A stretch of DNA of 64,000 nt from Pampus argenteus (taxonomy: Eukaryota > Chordata > Actinopteri > Scombriformes > Stromateidae), in NCBI GenBank assembly GCA_036937835.1, contig CM072877.1, positions 6,896,501 to 6,960,500 of the forward strand, read 5' to 3'. The notes beneath the pieces are model-generated. The model was given only the letters and a program-made list of their open reading frames with translations, was not told the origin of the DNA and did not search any database. The stretch's first letter is position 1, and the number at the start of each line of letters is the position of its first letter. A program made the translations under genes and the position numbers. Below are positions 1 through 12,240 of this stretch, piece by piece.

Positions 1-1618
1 GCCCCCCCCTCTGCTCGCTTGCTTCCTTGTCCCCATGCCAAGCTGAAGTATTCATGCTGCAGAGAACACGACGACTCTTTAGGATGCAGCTTTACTGACA
101 AACACGGCACAAAGCCTTAAGGGGGGCTGCAGGCCCGATCAATATGGATCAATTATTCCTTTCATATTGGAGAGGCCTGTTAGTGCCAAATTTGTGTTTC
201 AGTAACTGAGAGCCAGGAGAGAATAAGGATTTGATCTCAGGAATCATGTATACGTGTTATTACAGAGGATGTAAAGCCACCGCTATGATCCTGTTGATTT
301 ACAGTATACTGAATATACTGAATATACATGTTGAGTGTGTGTATGGTCGCCTTATTGATTGTCTTTTCACATCATTGTTTTGTTCAGCATTTTGAAACAG
401 CATCAGGTGATTTTATGTCTCTACATCAGTGTGCTCAAAGTGAGAGTTCTGTACATTTTTTGTATGTTTGAGAATATTGTCTTGGATGTACCAATTACAG
501 CCAGTCAACCGCTGATTCTGGGGACATTTTTCTTAATCTTATCTGAGGTGTTTTCCTATGTAGTAGCAAGATGCTTCAATGATTTTTTTTTAATAAGATG
601 TATAAAATGTCACTACAAGTGACCTCTTTCATTTGACCCATTGTTAATATAAAGAATATTTTGCTAAATTCAGCTTTAAAGCTAAATCTAAACATTGTCT
701 TTAGGTATCGTTGAATTTTGATTTGATAATGTACAAAAGTTTGCTGACAAAGTTTAGTTAAGCAGAACTCTAGTCAGAGTTACCTAAACATAGTACAACT
801 ACAGTAGTGACAAACTTAAAGATGCAAGTGCATCAACAACAACAAAAAAACAGGAAGAAACTAGTCAGGAGAAGCGTCAGTTCCAGCTTTCATCATTGCT
901 TTCTCTCTTTGAATAAATAAAGCGGATATAAAGGATAAAATTGTAGGGCCAAGTCTCCTTCATGTCCGCTATGAAAGGAGATCAAGATGGGGTTTTATTG
1001 CTAAGAATATGTCTCAGCTAAAACAGAGATTAACTGAGCTGATATGATGACAAGTAGGTCAATAAGAGACCCAGAAAAGTAAAAGAGTTTTGATCCAAAG
1101 TCAAACATCAGTTCTTCCTATAAAGCTGCAGCACCCTTTAAAGAAAACAAAAGTCAGAGGTTGACAAACTGATAAAAGACCGAATCCTTTTAGTCTTACG
1201 TTTTTTACTACTTTATTACTCTTTTCAATATATTGCAAATCATCTTATTTAAGAGTCAGTTTGGCTTTTGCCAACTCCAAATTTGGATGTTTTCGAATAA
1301 TAATATCTAAGAGACTGCTATGTAGTCTAAAGGTGAGTCTGGGAATAATCAGGTTATGTGAAATGAAAGATATGAGAAATGAGGTCAATCAAATAACTGT
1401 ATAATAAATGACATTTGACATTGAGCATTGTATTCCTCACTGTTATAATGTACGTTCGCCATTGAAAAAGGAAAAAAAGAGAAGCTGATAGCATTCCCTC
1501 AGTCACTTATATGTGATGGCATTAAAAAAAAACTAAAAGACAGTTAATTCAAAGCTATATAAAAACTGTTTTTGCCAAAGCCAGACAGCTGAAACCGATC
1601 ACATGGTTACCTACAACC
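1..1618. other. Noncoding flank, nothing recognised
   Basis: AT-rich sequence with no reading frame that looks like protein. It lies 3' of the minus-strand RING gene, so part may be its 3' UTR. A minus-strand AATAAA sits at about 1212-1217, which would give a 3' UTR of roughly 400 bases; this is only a candidate. Confidence 0.4.
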
Positions 1619-2452
1619 TTAGCCATTACTGTAAAGTATAGATAGTATCATAGCAGGAACAACCATGTACAGGAAACAACCCAGCAGCACCATGAAGAGC
1701 AGCAGGAGGGCAGTGACAGAGAAGCAGAGGGAGTAGAGCCGCATCAGTCTCAGTCCTCCAAGAAGGCAGGTAGGATAGACGCAGTATCCGCATATGCTTG
1801 TGTGTGTGTGCGCCTCCAGCTGCCTCTCCAGAGTGAAGCAGCATAACGGTGATGCCGGGACGGCCTGAAGTTCAAGGCCAGGGCTGATGACGAGGGCCGG
1901 TGCCGGCTCGTAGACGCTGCCACTGTACGACTCCTCCTGCAGTCTCCTGATCTCCCACTGTGGGAACGGGGTGGTCTGTCGACAGAAGGGGCACTGCAGT
2001 CGGCCCGGGTCCTTGGCCCGCCTCAGGATTCCGGCTATACATTGGTGGCACAGTGTGTGGTTACAGTTTAGTAAGACGACTCCGTGTGAGTCGAACAGCT
2101 CGTTGCAGATGGGGCACTCATGCCGGCTGCTGTCACTGCACAAACTCCTGACACTTCCACTGCAGCCAGGCGGATCCCGGCCAGCAGATTCCAGCTCTTG
2201 TGAAACAGATGTCTGTCGGTCAGCCCCATCTGTCCCCGTTTGCGCGCCCGCTTTGTGACTCTCATCACGGCTGTCCTGATGTTTGCGCTGAAGCAGAGGC
2301 TGTGTGACCGAGCCGCTGTCATCGCCTCGCTTCTCTGCTCCCCTTGTTGTGTAGAAAACTCTGAGATAAGTCTCCCCTGTAGCTGGCAGATGCTTTTCTT
2401 CAAGTGTAACAATGCCCTCTTCCTCAGATTCAAGGACTTCTGCTTCAGCCAT
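1619..2452 (-). CDS. Membrane-anchored RING-finger E3 ubiquitin ligase (RNF152/183/186-like)
   Basis: A single-exon frame of 277 codons. A C3HC4 RING finger lies at residues 113-157, with ligands C113, C116, C130, H132, C135, C138, C154 and C157 at standard spacing. The N-terminal ~110 residues are acidic and low-complexity. A strongly hydrophobic segment at about 240-273 is followed by only a few residues, which predicts a C-terminal tail anchor. RING near the middle plus a terminal membrane helix is the layout of the small RNF152/RNF183/RNF186 group, which ubiquitinate targets at the ER, lysosome or other endomembranes; which member this is cannot be decided by eye. The start chosen is the first ATG of the frame (context GAGGATGG). 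An A-rich run lies just upstream, so a 5' noncoding exon is possible but not seen. Shadow frames on both strands arise from the GC-rich RING region. Confidence 0.85.
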   Translation of the reverse strand: MAEAEVLESEEEGIVTLEEKHLPATGETYLRVFYTTRGAEKRGDDSGSVTQPLLQRKHQDSRDESHKAGAQTGTDGADRQTSVSQELESAGRDPPGCSGSVRSLCSDSSRHECPICNELFDSHGVVLLNCNHTLCHQCIAGILRRAKDPGRLQCPFCRQTTPFPQWEIRRLQEESYSGSVYEPAPALVISPGLELQAVPASPLCCFTLERQLEAHTHTSICGYCVYPTCLLGGLRLMRLYSLCFSVTALLLLFMVLLGCFLYMVVPAMILSILYSNG

Positions 2453-3279
2453 CCTCTATAACTTTTTTTTTTTTTCCCCTGTCTGTTCAATACAGTTAAC
2501 ACAAGTTCAATATACTGTATTTCTTCATAACAGCACGTCTACTTCTTCCTGGACAAAGCTTAACTGAGCTTGTTGTTGTAATGCTTCAGTAAAACAAAGG
2601 CAACACAGTTCTCCCCACCATGAACCAAGATAAGATAAGCACATTCACAGATAAGGAGTGCTAAGCGGTATTATGAGCCACAGAGAAGTGCCACTGGCCG
2701 AGTACTACAGTGAACATTTCACCATTCTGCTCAATTAAACACGCTAACGTATGCAGCGCAACGGAAAGCTTTTGCCAGTTAAGAAACGCATGAGCAAACA
2801 CATTAGAGCCCAGCAGACAGATTTATTCTGCATATCTAAATAAACATTACATCTGTAGATTAGCCAGTTACAAAAATACATTTTTAATATTGAAAGGAAA
2901 CAGAAGGGAAGCGTTCATCTGATACATTCATATGAAGTTGGTTTTTTTTTAACATCGCTGGTTATATTTAATTTGAAATGTATCACTTTTCTATATTGTA
3001 ATGTCAATAACAATCTCATATAACCAACACCCCAACTGAACATTATTGCTTTGATACTTCTGTCACATTTCAGAGAAGGCACAGTCGCGTTTAATAAAGA
3101 TTCCCAACATTGTCGTCATCAGTCAATAAATAAGGGAATCGCGTTTTCAATGCGTAGCTCTGAAGGATATCAGCAAGAAACCTCAATCAATCACCTATCT
3201 GGACTTGACAGGTAAGACAAAAAGAAACAAAAAAAACATCTCATGCCATTTGACTGTATGGACAATTATGATTATCAAA
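2453..3279. other. Noncoding spacer 5' of the RING gene
   Basis: Presumed promoter side of the RING gene and 3' spacer beyond the Rieske gene. No TATA box, CpG cluster or coding exon was recognised. Confidence 0.35.
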
Positions 3280-3885
3280 AGAATAATTCAACATTTTTGG
3301 AAATATACTAATTTGCCATTCTTTCCAAGAGATGAGGAGATAAATATAAAGTCTGTACAGAATACAGTGCTGGAGTCTGGATGTGATTAGCGTAGCTTAG
3401 CATAAAGACTGGAGGCAGAGGGGAAACCGTTAGCTTGGTTCACCACAATATCCTACCATGTTATTTCATAAAACAAGCATAAATAAAAACACTGAAAAAA
3501 TGTTTTAGTAAAGTGCTTTAACTATTTCTATTTCACAAAGTCAGTTTCACGAAAAACTGTATCCATGAGCGATACGGTATGAAACTGTCGGTGACCACAG
3601 GGTTTAGCGGAGGTTTATTCAGACGTACTGTAGTACCAACCTGGCAACGGCAGCACAAGACAATCACTGCAACCTGCTGTTTCTTCTTGGATTTGTTAAA
3701 AAGATTTGATAAAAAGATAGCTTTTAGATGGTAAAAAACAGGTTAGCTTGTTCCCCCTGCTTCCAGTCTTTATGCTAAGCTAACCGTAACCCTAGTTAAC
3801 AAACATTAGATTGATATTGATCTTCTCTTTTCTCTATGACCTCGCAGATAAGTGTATTTGCCAAAATGCTGAACTATTCCTTCAA
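3280..3885. mobile_element. Foldback/MITE-like element with long imperfect terminal inverted repeats
   Basis: The left end (3281-3441) and the reverse complement of the right end (about 3735-3883) are recognisably the same sequence. Both start with a GAATA-TTCA-CATTTT motif, and both contain the core TAGCTTAGCATAAAGACTGG (left near 3391, right near 3766-3785 on the other strand). The arms of about 150 bases flank a ~290-base centre with no transposase frame. The core resembles a very common teleost interspersed repeat. It lies between the RING gene and the 3' end of the Rieske gene. Confidence 0.75.
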
Positions 3886-4490
3886 TGCTTGCTGTAACTG
3901 ATAAAAAGCATGTAGTCATTATTATTACCCCAGATCCTCCTTTTGATAGTTTTGAGTTGTTTTTTTTCACAGTTTCAGGTTCTTTAAGGGACCAGATTTC
4001 GTATGAGCTGTGGTGTAACAGTGATTACTAACAGTCATGTCTGTCAAAGTCATACAATGACAAATTCTGATATGTAAGGCTAAAAAAAAAAAAAGTACAT
4101 GACGTGGCCATTTAAGTCATTCTTATTGGACAACTGGTCAGCTGACTGTTGAGTAACCTTTATTGAGATATAAATCAGAAAACAAACACGCCTGCAGTTA
4201 AACCTGTGGCTGAGTTTGGTTACACATTAAAGACTGAAACGGTCACTCTAACACATGACTGTGTATGTAAGTATATGAAATTAGCCAGATTTTTTCAGGG
4301 TGAAATGGTATTGATAATCTTATGGTCCGAGGCAATTCTGGTGCGCTGTATGCGTTGATCACTATCAAAACTTCATATTTATGGCCTGAATCGTCTCAGT
4401 CAGTACTATTAATGCATGACACCTTCAGGAACTTGACAACAAAGTCCAATTATTCCGCTCCATCCCACAAACAAATCTGGCCTCCTTTAA
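3886..4490. other. Noncoding, 3' of the Rieske gene
   Basis: No coding signal seen. Probably 3' UTR and spacer of the minus-strand Rieske oxygenase gene. Confidence 0.3.
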
Positions 4491-4496
4491 TTTATT
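4491..4496 (-). terminator. Candidate poly(A) signal AATAAA of the Rieske oxygenase gene
   Basis: AATAAA on the minus strand (TTTATT on +), about 115 bases past the stop codon at 4610-4612. A second copy lies at 4159-4164. Confidence 0.45.
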
Positions 4497-4609
4497 ACAT
4501 GTGAGGTAAAAATCCTGGACCCCGTTCTGCTTTGAGACATAAGTGTGATTAATGTCAACCCTGACCTTACATCTTCTTTGCCGATCCCGGTCCCTGTAGT
4601 TCAGAGAGG

Positions 4610-7600
4610 TCAGAAGTTTAAAGTGTCTTGCTGGTACTGTAGCCGCGGGCTGTTCTCACTGTAGAACTGACTGAACCAGCGTCTGTGCTTATGGATGGCT
4701 GAATCCTCCTTTACCAGAAGAGGCTTGGAGATGTACTTCTTATTGTTCCAGATCATCACATCCCGCTCGAACTGGACACAAAAAGAAGAGAAAAGGTCAC
4801 CGGACAGGATTGTAAACTGATTTCAAAAAGCTGTGAAGAAGACAAACACTGAGTGTTGAGTATGAATATTTGAACAAACATGATATTTTTAAGAGGTTTG
4901 TCCTCATTTAGTTTCCCCTGAGCACGCGATAATGACGCAGTTGCAGATTTAAAGATTTAAAAAGGAACAGACTTAGACATGAGTAGGACTAGGAATTAAA
5001 CTAAAAGAACATTCTGGGGTTGTTTTTTTACTGCCTCACTGCATTAAATAATTATAATTTAACAGCAGGGATGAAGTGTTGTTGACTAAATGTCACTCCA
5101 CAGTTACTCCGTCAGCTGCTGAGATTTGGCATTTCGATTCAAACTCCACCTCTTGGAACTATCCTCTAAAAATGAGTTTACTTATGGTGGCTTTTACTAC
5201 ATCAGGAAACAAAGTCATTCAACAAAAAGAATCCTACTTGACTTGTAAATCCAGCTAATAAACTTTTTGGGCCAAATTTTTAGACTTTCTGGTATGTGAT
5301 TGCACAGCATTGAGCACGACCTTTTTATTTTCCATTCACAAAAATACTTTTCTCCTTGCCTTGTGAGCCAATGTATTGGTTTTTCTTTTTTCCCCTTTAA
5401 AAAAAATTTTAAAAAATCAATGCCTGTGTTTTATCACTTTACTATACAGCTAATTAGCACTTTTAATGAGGACTATTTACACCTTTTCTGTGATTGTGTG
5501 GTGTTGCTTCTGGTGGCAATGAAGAGGTAAGAGTGGGAGGCAAATACCGTCAATGATCTCTTCACATTAAAGTTTAAAAACTATTCTGAAGTGAAGGTTA
5601 TTTATGAGTAATAAGTTTCATTTCAGAGCAGCAAGCACACCATTCAGGCAGTTCAGGCACTTTTGATATATTCTCCCAAAATACCTTATGATATAAAATT
5701 CAATATCACATGTAAAGCTAAAAATGCCACAGTTCCTTTATAGTTTGTCTGCTGATAGGGCTATTCTTTTTTTTTTGGTTTTCTTCTTCTTGTTGTTGTT
5801 TATTTCCACATCCAGCAGACACAGAGCAACATGTGCTGACATGGTGTAATATTCTCCTTTAGGCTCTCAATCCAATCCATCATTAATGTAAAATCACTGC
5901 ACTAACCAATGTTTTTTTGTTGTTTTTTTTTTTTATATTTCATATATCAAATGCTTAAAGTGTGGGTTTTACCTGAATGCACTCTGCTTTGAGGATGAAT
6001 TTGGGCACCAGAGGCAGTATACTGGACTGATAGAAGATAGTGTGAGAGACACACTGCAACAGAGGCTCCACTGGAGTCACACATTGTATGATTATACCCC
6101 GTCCCAAAAAACTGTGGTCAAACAGCAGAAACACCACCCCTGGTCCTATCTGAAATGTAAACAAAAAAAAAAAAAAAACTTTAATTGGAAATATAGACAT
6201 CCATGCTACATCCATGTACTGTTATAGTAAACAAGAGGAATCCTTAGAGCTGTGTCTTCAGTCGGAAGGAAGAGCTGATGTTAACTTTCCATCTAAATGT
6301 AACAGCCATCTAAAGCAATACATTTCTGTGCTCCTGAGTAGAAGAAGCATATAGCACAGGACAATATTAAACAGTTACTGATTATATTATGTTCTCTATT
6401 CTGTCAATATAAACTAATCGCAGGAAGTTATGTATAAAACTGCATTCCTCATTTGAACTTGACTGTACCTGTCTGGCCACAACGTTAACATCCAGCAGAG
6501 ACCAGTGGCGTCCAAACACAGTTAGCGAATGTTTCAGCAACATCTTAGAACAATGTTTGTTGGGCTCTGACTCTGGTTCCCATTGAACCTTGAATAAATA
6601 CACATGCATACACACAGACAAAGAGGCATTAATCACAATCGCTAGTATGGCGCAAAGTAAGTTAAGAAAAAATGGTAATTGAGGTGTACATATTTGGCAA
6701 CCCGGAAGCTTGGAGGATTGAAGAAAGCATTATCATCCTCGTCATTATCACATCAGAGCTTACCTTCCAGTAATGTCGCACAAATTCCCAGGTTTTGCTG
6801 TACGTGTAGCGCAGATCGACTCCGCTGACGATGCCCGGTGTGTGAAGGTGAGCCAGATGAGCGACATCTCCTGCATTTTCAGGGATTTCCTTTAGGGAAG
6901 ACAGGTCGCCATGACACTTTTTTATGTGATAGTGTGAAAAGCATCTACTCTTCCTTGGGGGAATGAATAAATTTGTGCGTGTTTACACTAAACAACCGCA
7001 TTGATCATTTCTGAAGTTACCATAAATATCACTTCCGCAAGAGTAGTACACACCTCTATGTGAGCGTTGATAAAATGCTCAGTTCTCCCTCGATAGACCC
7101 ACTCGCCCTTTGTAATCTCCTGCTGCTCTGGGACGGCCCAATGAGGATCTTCTCCATCACAGTGAAACCAAACCAGAATCTGAGAGTTGACCTCACAGCT
7201 GTGCCAGCGGTGCACTTTGGCAAAATCTGGTACTGAAAGGGAAAAAAAAAACTCTTTAGTGTGCATGCATACAAGGAAATGGGTAAGACTCATAATAATA
7301 ACAGCAATATCAGTATTGTTTGTTATGGCAGTTTCATGTAACAAAGTTTAGCTTTTTACAAAAAAATCACAGTAACAAAGAAAAGCAGGTCCATAAATTA
7401 GCATTTAATTCATAGTAATTTATTTTGTTGCTCATCACTGGACATCACCTTCAGTTAATACCTTTTTCTGCATAGGGGATCTTCACACACTTGCCATCTT
7501 CACCCCGAAACTGCCATCCATGAAATGGGCACTCGATACAGCTTCCCCTCACCTGTCCTCCCACAGCCAGGTTGGCACCCAGGTGAGGGCAGTAGGCATC

Positions 7601-10600
7601 CACCACGTAGGCCTTCCCATCCTGGCCCCGGAACACAGCCACCTGCTCACCTAGGAGCAAAAAAACATTTCCTCAAATGAGCCACCCCTTCAGAATACAA
7701 CGGTAAGAAAATAAAGTTAAGAGAGAGATTTGAGAAGTCGACATCAATACGTGGAAGCTTTTACTGATTTAACTTTGGTTGCATCTCTGGAGATCGGTGT
7801 GCATTGCAATACCTACTCACAGTGTCTTTTCACTACACATAGTGGCTTTGAACACATGCAGTTCTTTTGCCTTCTTCCTCCTTTATCCTCTGTCTCTTTT
7901 GCAATGGATAAGTAGACTTGATTGGTCTGAGTAGGTTCAAGTGATAGACTGCAGCTACGGTATTTCTGGAGAACCACTTTGCATGGTGTACCTACTGTAT
8001 TTGGCTTAACATTTGGCTGACCTACAGTGCTCAGATTGCGCCTAGATTAGCACAGGCTGTGTGACAGCAATTAAGAGTGACCCCTGAGCCAGCTCTAGCA
8101 GTGTCTAGTCAGGGTGCATCTCAGTAAAACTCTTGAGTAATCCAAAATAAGGTTCACCCAAATGAGGGAGTGACACAGCACCACGCTGCTGCCCCTTGAC
8201 TGTTATGGCGCAGGGTTGAACCAGAGCCAAATGTGGGGGGGGAAAGATGCAGTAGGCACAACTGAATAAATCGTAAATGGATGACGACGGAGAAAATTGA
8301 GGGCGCTTTGGTACTTCACAGCATGATGCAGACTCTGAAAAAGGCCAAGTTGATGTTGATTTGGGTCAACAGAATTTGGGACAGCTGGAGGTTGCAGCTG
8401 TACACTGAATAACTCTGCAAGAGCGGGTGTCTCTTTCTAATAGGGGGTATCTTTTTCAGCTAGAAAACCTTTCATGTTGTTTGTTGTTGGTTTATTTATG
8501 GCAGGTGATATGACGGACGTATGAAAGCACCTTGCGCTCTTTGAAACCTTTTTTTTTTTTTAACTCAAGCTCAAAGAAACTGTCTGAACAGATCAAACGG
8601 GCCCTAATTTAAAATGCGGAACACGTAACCGTTTTAAATCACGTGACGCAATGAATACATACCGGCATTAAAAATACGTTCTATTTAAGATCTGTTATCA
8701 AGCAACTCGAGGTGTATGTGTGCACAAAAACAGACATATTAATAAAAGCTTTGAAGCTGATACGGGACAGATTGACTGTCAGATCACCATAAACACTCAG
8801 TGAAAAAGGTCTGCTGAGAGCTCCTTAACTCAAAATCAATCATAAGAGGCTTTTACTTTTGCTTGAAGAAGTGTTTAAATGTCTTTTTTTTTTTGGTCAA
8901 ACTTGGTTGTCACAGTATGCTGTATTAAAGTCAGGCTGCTGATCGGTTAGTATGAGGAAAACCTGTTGTTGTAGGAATCCTCTGTGTTGCTGTACTTGGC
9001 TGTATACTGCACACAGCAACATGTATTTGTTAACATGAAGATTTCATCTGGGCTGGAGTTGAAGACTCTGCACAAAGTTAATCAAACAGACAATTAATCT
9101 GCAAGTATTTTTAGTGTCAATTTACCATTTCAGTCATGATGCTTTTCTTTTTCATATATGACAGTTGACTGGATCATCTGAGAGCTGTCACATTTAGTTG
9201 ATCAATCGATTAGAAAAAATAATCACCAGCTATTTTGATGATCAGACAAAATGAGTTGTCAAAGGATCGAGAAAATAAACAAATCAAATGATAGATATAT
9301 ATTTTTTTTAAATTGTTAGTTGCAGCCCCACTGCCTTTATGTGATTAACTGATTCAGTAAATATTAGTAACCACAACATTCGCCTCCAGTCACACCTTCA
9401 GATTAAACAGGTAGTGACCTGAAACAATGAGGCTTTCTTCAAAATGAAAGCATTACTAAGCAACCAAATATGCAAACACACACCAAAAGCCATTGTGTCT
9501 GAAAAGCATACTTTAAATACCCCAAAAAATGTTCGTAATATGAGATCGTCTCTGCTATCATAGCAACAGGAAAAATAATTGTCAACTCGTTACGAACGCT
9601 GAGAGAGAGTCACGACAAAGATGAAGAAAACTGAGCACATCACACCAATTCCTCCGAGGTATCTATTACTTGTGCCTGTCTATGAATCTACCAGAGGTTC
9701 AGGACCAGAATGCATCTCCCTCTCTGCCTCCCAGATCATCTAGTGACAGGCTCCTAACTGTTCATGAACATGGCAGTATTTAGTTACTATGCTCTGAAGA
9801 GCTGGAACACATTTCCAAAAGATAGAAGACTAGCTGTGACTTTGACTGCCTTTAAAGCCAGGTCAAAAACTTTTCTTTCTCTTTTTTTTTATACAATCCT
9901 ACAAACTGTGGTTTTCCTGTTCTGGTAGTTTCAGAACTTGGTTTTGATCTAATACCAAATAACACAGGGCTAGAATCACTATACATATATATATATATAT
10001 ACACGACTATGTACTGCATATACCTGGATATAGAATCAGAAAACAAGACGTAGCATCTGTACTATCGATATTTTGGGATTGATCCGCCCACCTCTACTGC
10101 TGAGGTATAATTACTTGATCTCCTCACGTCAGTCTACAAACTGATACCTCAATACACTGAAGCTTTTTTTTATGTGACACAGATATTGTCTTTGAATTGA
10201 TAGTAGGTATATTTTCCATTAATAAATGATGTTTTAATGTTGTGTCTGGACGTTTTTGTCCTGCTTTTACTTCTCTTTAACATCTAAATGCGTCACACGC
10301 TATTATAGGAGCCGGTTATTTACAGTAATTACTGTGACCCCTTGTTTTTAACCATTGAATTTGCATCGTACCGACAACAGAGACACTTTTGACCTGGCCC
10401 CTGTCCAGCATCTGTGAGTCCATCACTCGGTACCAGCCGTTTGGATACACCGGAGGCAGCTCTCCGGTTTTCCTCCTCCGGCGAACCTCGTTTGCTGCCC
10501 GCGCCTTTGAGCGGCCGTTCTCGGCGATGTATCCCACATCATCGGGCGCTCTGAGCAGCTCCAAGGGGCTGAAGAGCAGCCTGTACAGCCAGCCGGCGGC

Positions 10601-10777
10601 GAGGACAGAAACCCCGGCAATGATGCAGACTACCAGTCCGATTTCCGTCCACGCTGGGTACCCGATGCTGACTGAGCCCAGTGTTTCTCCACCTTGCATG
10701 ACAAACACGGCACATAATCCCACCCCGGTAATAACAGCAGCCACCTTCCCGGTAAACATGTTGTGACTGTCCATCAT
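4610..10777 (-). CDS. nvd: Cholesterol 7-desaturase (neverland/DAF-36 Rieske oxygenase homologue)
   Basis: Seven coding exons on the minus strand: 10372-10777, 7462-7650, 7054-7232, 6764-6889, 6469-6588, 5973-6149 and 4610-4771. All introns are GT-AG, the phases agree, and the total of 1,359 bases encodes 452 residues. Exon 1 encodes two hydrophobic segments (about 12-27 and 46-69), suggesting membrane anchoring. Exon 2 carries the Rieske [2Fe-2S] site: CPHLG (C156, H158) and CPFHGW (C176, H179). Exon 4 carries the expected mononuclear iron ligands D266, H269 and H274 in a DVAHLAHLH stretch. The last exon has the family's WNNKKY...RRWFSQFYSE ending. Known relatives (insect Neverland, nematode DAF-36 and their fish, frog and bird orthologues) convert cholesterol to 7-dehydrocholesterol using electrons from a reductase partner. 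Two adjacent ATGs begin the frame; the first was used. No frameshift or lost ligand was seen. Confidence 0.93.
4772..5972 (-). other. Intron 6 of the Rieske oxygenase gene
   Basis: About 1.2 kb between exon 6 and the last exon. AT-rich with long T runs; no coding signal or recognised repeat. Confidence 0.6.
7651..10371 (-). other. Intron 1 of the Rieske oxygenase gene
   Basis: About 2.7 kb between the membrane-anchor exon and the Rieske exon. It contains T-rich runs, a short AT microsatellite near 9984-10002, and a possible LINE tail on the + strand at 9785-9880. Nothing else was recognised. Confidence 0.7.
9785..9880 (+). mobile_element. Possible LINE ORF2 C-terminal fragment
   Basis: A 32-codon open stretch reads YYALKSWNTFPKD and then ends in a basic KARSKTFLS. 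This resembles the 'APKLWNSLP...FK..LKTFLF' tail at the C-terminus of many vertebrate LINE reverse transcriptases. Stops lie upstream, so at most this is a 3' fragment. It sits inside intron 1 of the Rieske gene, antisense to it. Similarity is by eye only. Confidence 0.35.
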
Positions 10778-11724
10778 GTCCCCCTGTACTACATCAGTGT
10801 AGCATAAGCATTAGACACTTGTCATGATGCGTAGTCCATGAATGACACAGGTGCTTAGAGACAAGATGCGTCCTTTTAAACTGTTTAAGCCACACCCACA
10901 GTTGGCCCTGTCTTCCAGGTTGATCTGAGGTGAACGTTTGTTTTTGTTTTTTTTGCCTACTAAGTTTTACCACATACAAGAAATGCAAAACACTTAGTTC
11001 AGATGACCCAATATTATATGTCTATAAAACACACACACAACACAGAAACACTAACATGACCTCAACAAGGGCGCTCATCACAGAAAAAGAAAGATTTATT
11101 CTGCCAGTACTGACAGAAAGAATATTAACACAGTGCTTTAATTTATTCCCTTTGTCAAACTAAATAATTGAATCAGGTTTTGAATGTGTCTTGTACAGTC
11201 TGTCACTGTCAACCAGGGGTCCTTGAGGTAATTCAATGATCCTTATGTACTGTGTATGGCTCAGTTATTAAATGTGACATGCTGGTAACTATATATTTAT
11301 ACAATTTGCTTTTGTAACAATGGTTTGTGTGAAAATTGACACCATTACTGATATATCATATCTATTCATCGTTGTGTCATCAGCCAGATTTTATTGTTTT
11401 GAGACCAATTCCCCCTCATTAATAATAATAACAAAATGCCCCTTACAACACCTTGAACAAGCCTACACAGCCTAAAAAAATGATAAATTGATGTAGCATT
11501 TTAGTTTAAGTAACACATGGATTTATTGATGACAGTTTCAGTTTATGTTTGAGGAAGTTGGAGAATGTAGAAAACAACCTCCCTCATGTTTCTCTTCTAT
11601 TTCACCACCGACTGTTGAAATCTCCTCTCTTGGGAGGTGAAAGCATAGCTTTTATGTGGAAATTTCACAATTATGACCTGACCAGAAGTAATGAACGCCA
11701 TACTCATTGTCATCTGCGTATACT

Positions 11725-11729
<5 letters not shown>

Positions 11730-11772
<43 letters not shown>
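11730..11772. repeat. (AT)n microsatellite
   Basis: About 20 uninterrupted TA dinucleotides. Confidence 0.95.
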
Positions 11773-11781
<9 letters not shown>

Positions 11782-12017
11782 CAAAACTGAGGTCATTCTG
11801 CAAATAATCAGACCGTTATCTGATTTGGGAGCACGTATGAAAGTGGCCCAAATCAGAATTGAAAATATCATATGATTCCATATGATTTGTGCTGTTTACA
11901 CTAATATGAAAAAACACATCCAAGTCACATCTGAGAAAAAAAAATTTGATTCGCATCTAATTTATAGAACCAGAATTGTGGACAAATACAGTGTTTTTGA
12001 GCGCACATATAGAACAG

Positions 12018-12240
12018 TCAGCTAGAACGGTAGTTCTCAACCTTTTTTTAGCGTCAAAGACCCCTAAATTAATACACATTAGGCCACAGACCCAGATCTG
12101 GGGACCTCCATCTGAAAAGATTTTGGCTGTTAGATATGATTAAGATTATAGTTTATGAGATCAAGTGCAACCTATGATTAATAGTCGCTCTCATGACACA
12201 TAGTCAGACTGGGCTCAATTCTAGTAAATGGAGAACAGAA
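12018..12240. mobile_element. Probable hAT-type repeat fragment
   Basis: Begins with a GGTAGTTCTCAACC motif followed by degraded '...GACCCCTAAATTAA...GACCTCCATCTGAAAAGATTTT'. This resembles the ends of hAT-derived repeats found widely in vertebrates. The right boundary is uncertain, and no transposase or matching second end was identified. Confidence 0.4.

Noticed and set aside
359..622. 87-codon hydrophobic frame near the left edge
   Set aside because: Starts with TTG, is AT-rich, has no recognisable domain and is probably chance.
1960..2258. Plus-strand frames across the RING gene
   Set aside because: Antisense shadows of the GC-rich RING coding exon; no family resemblance and no start context.
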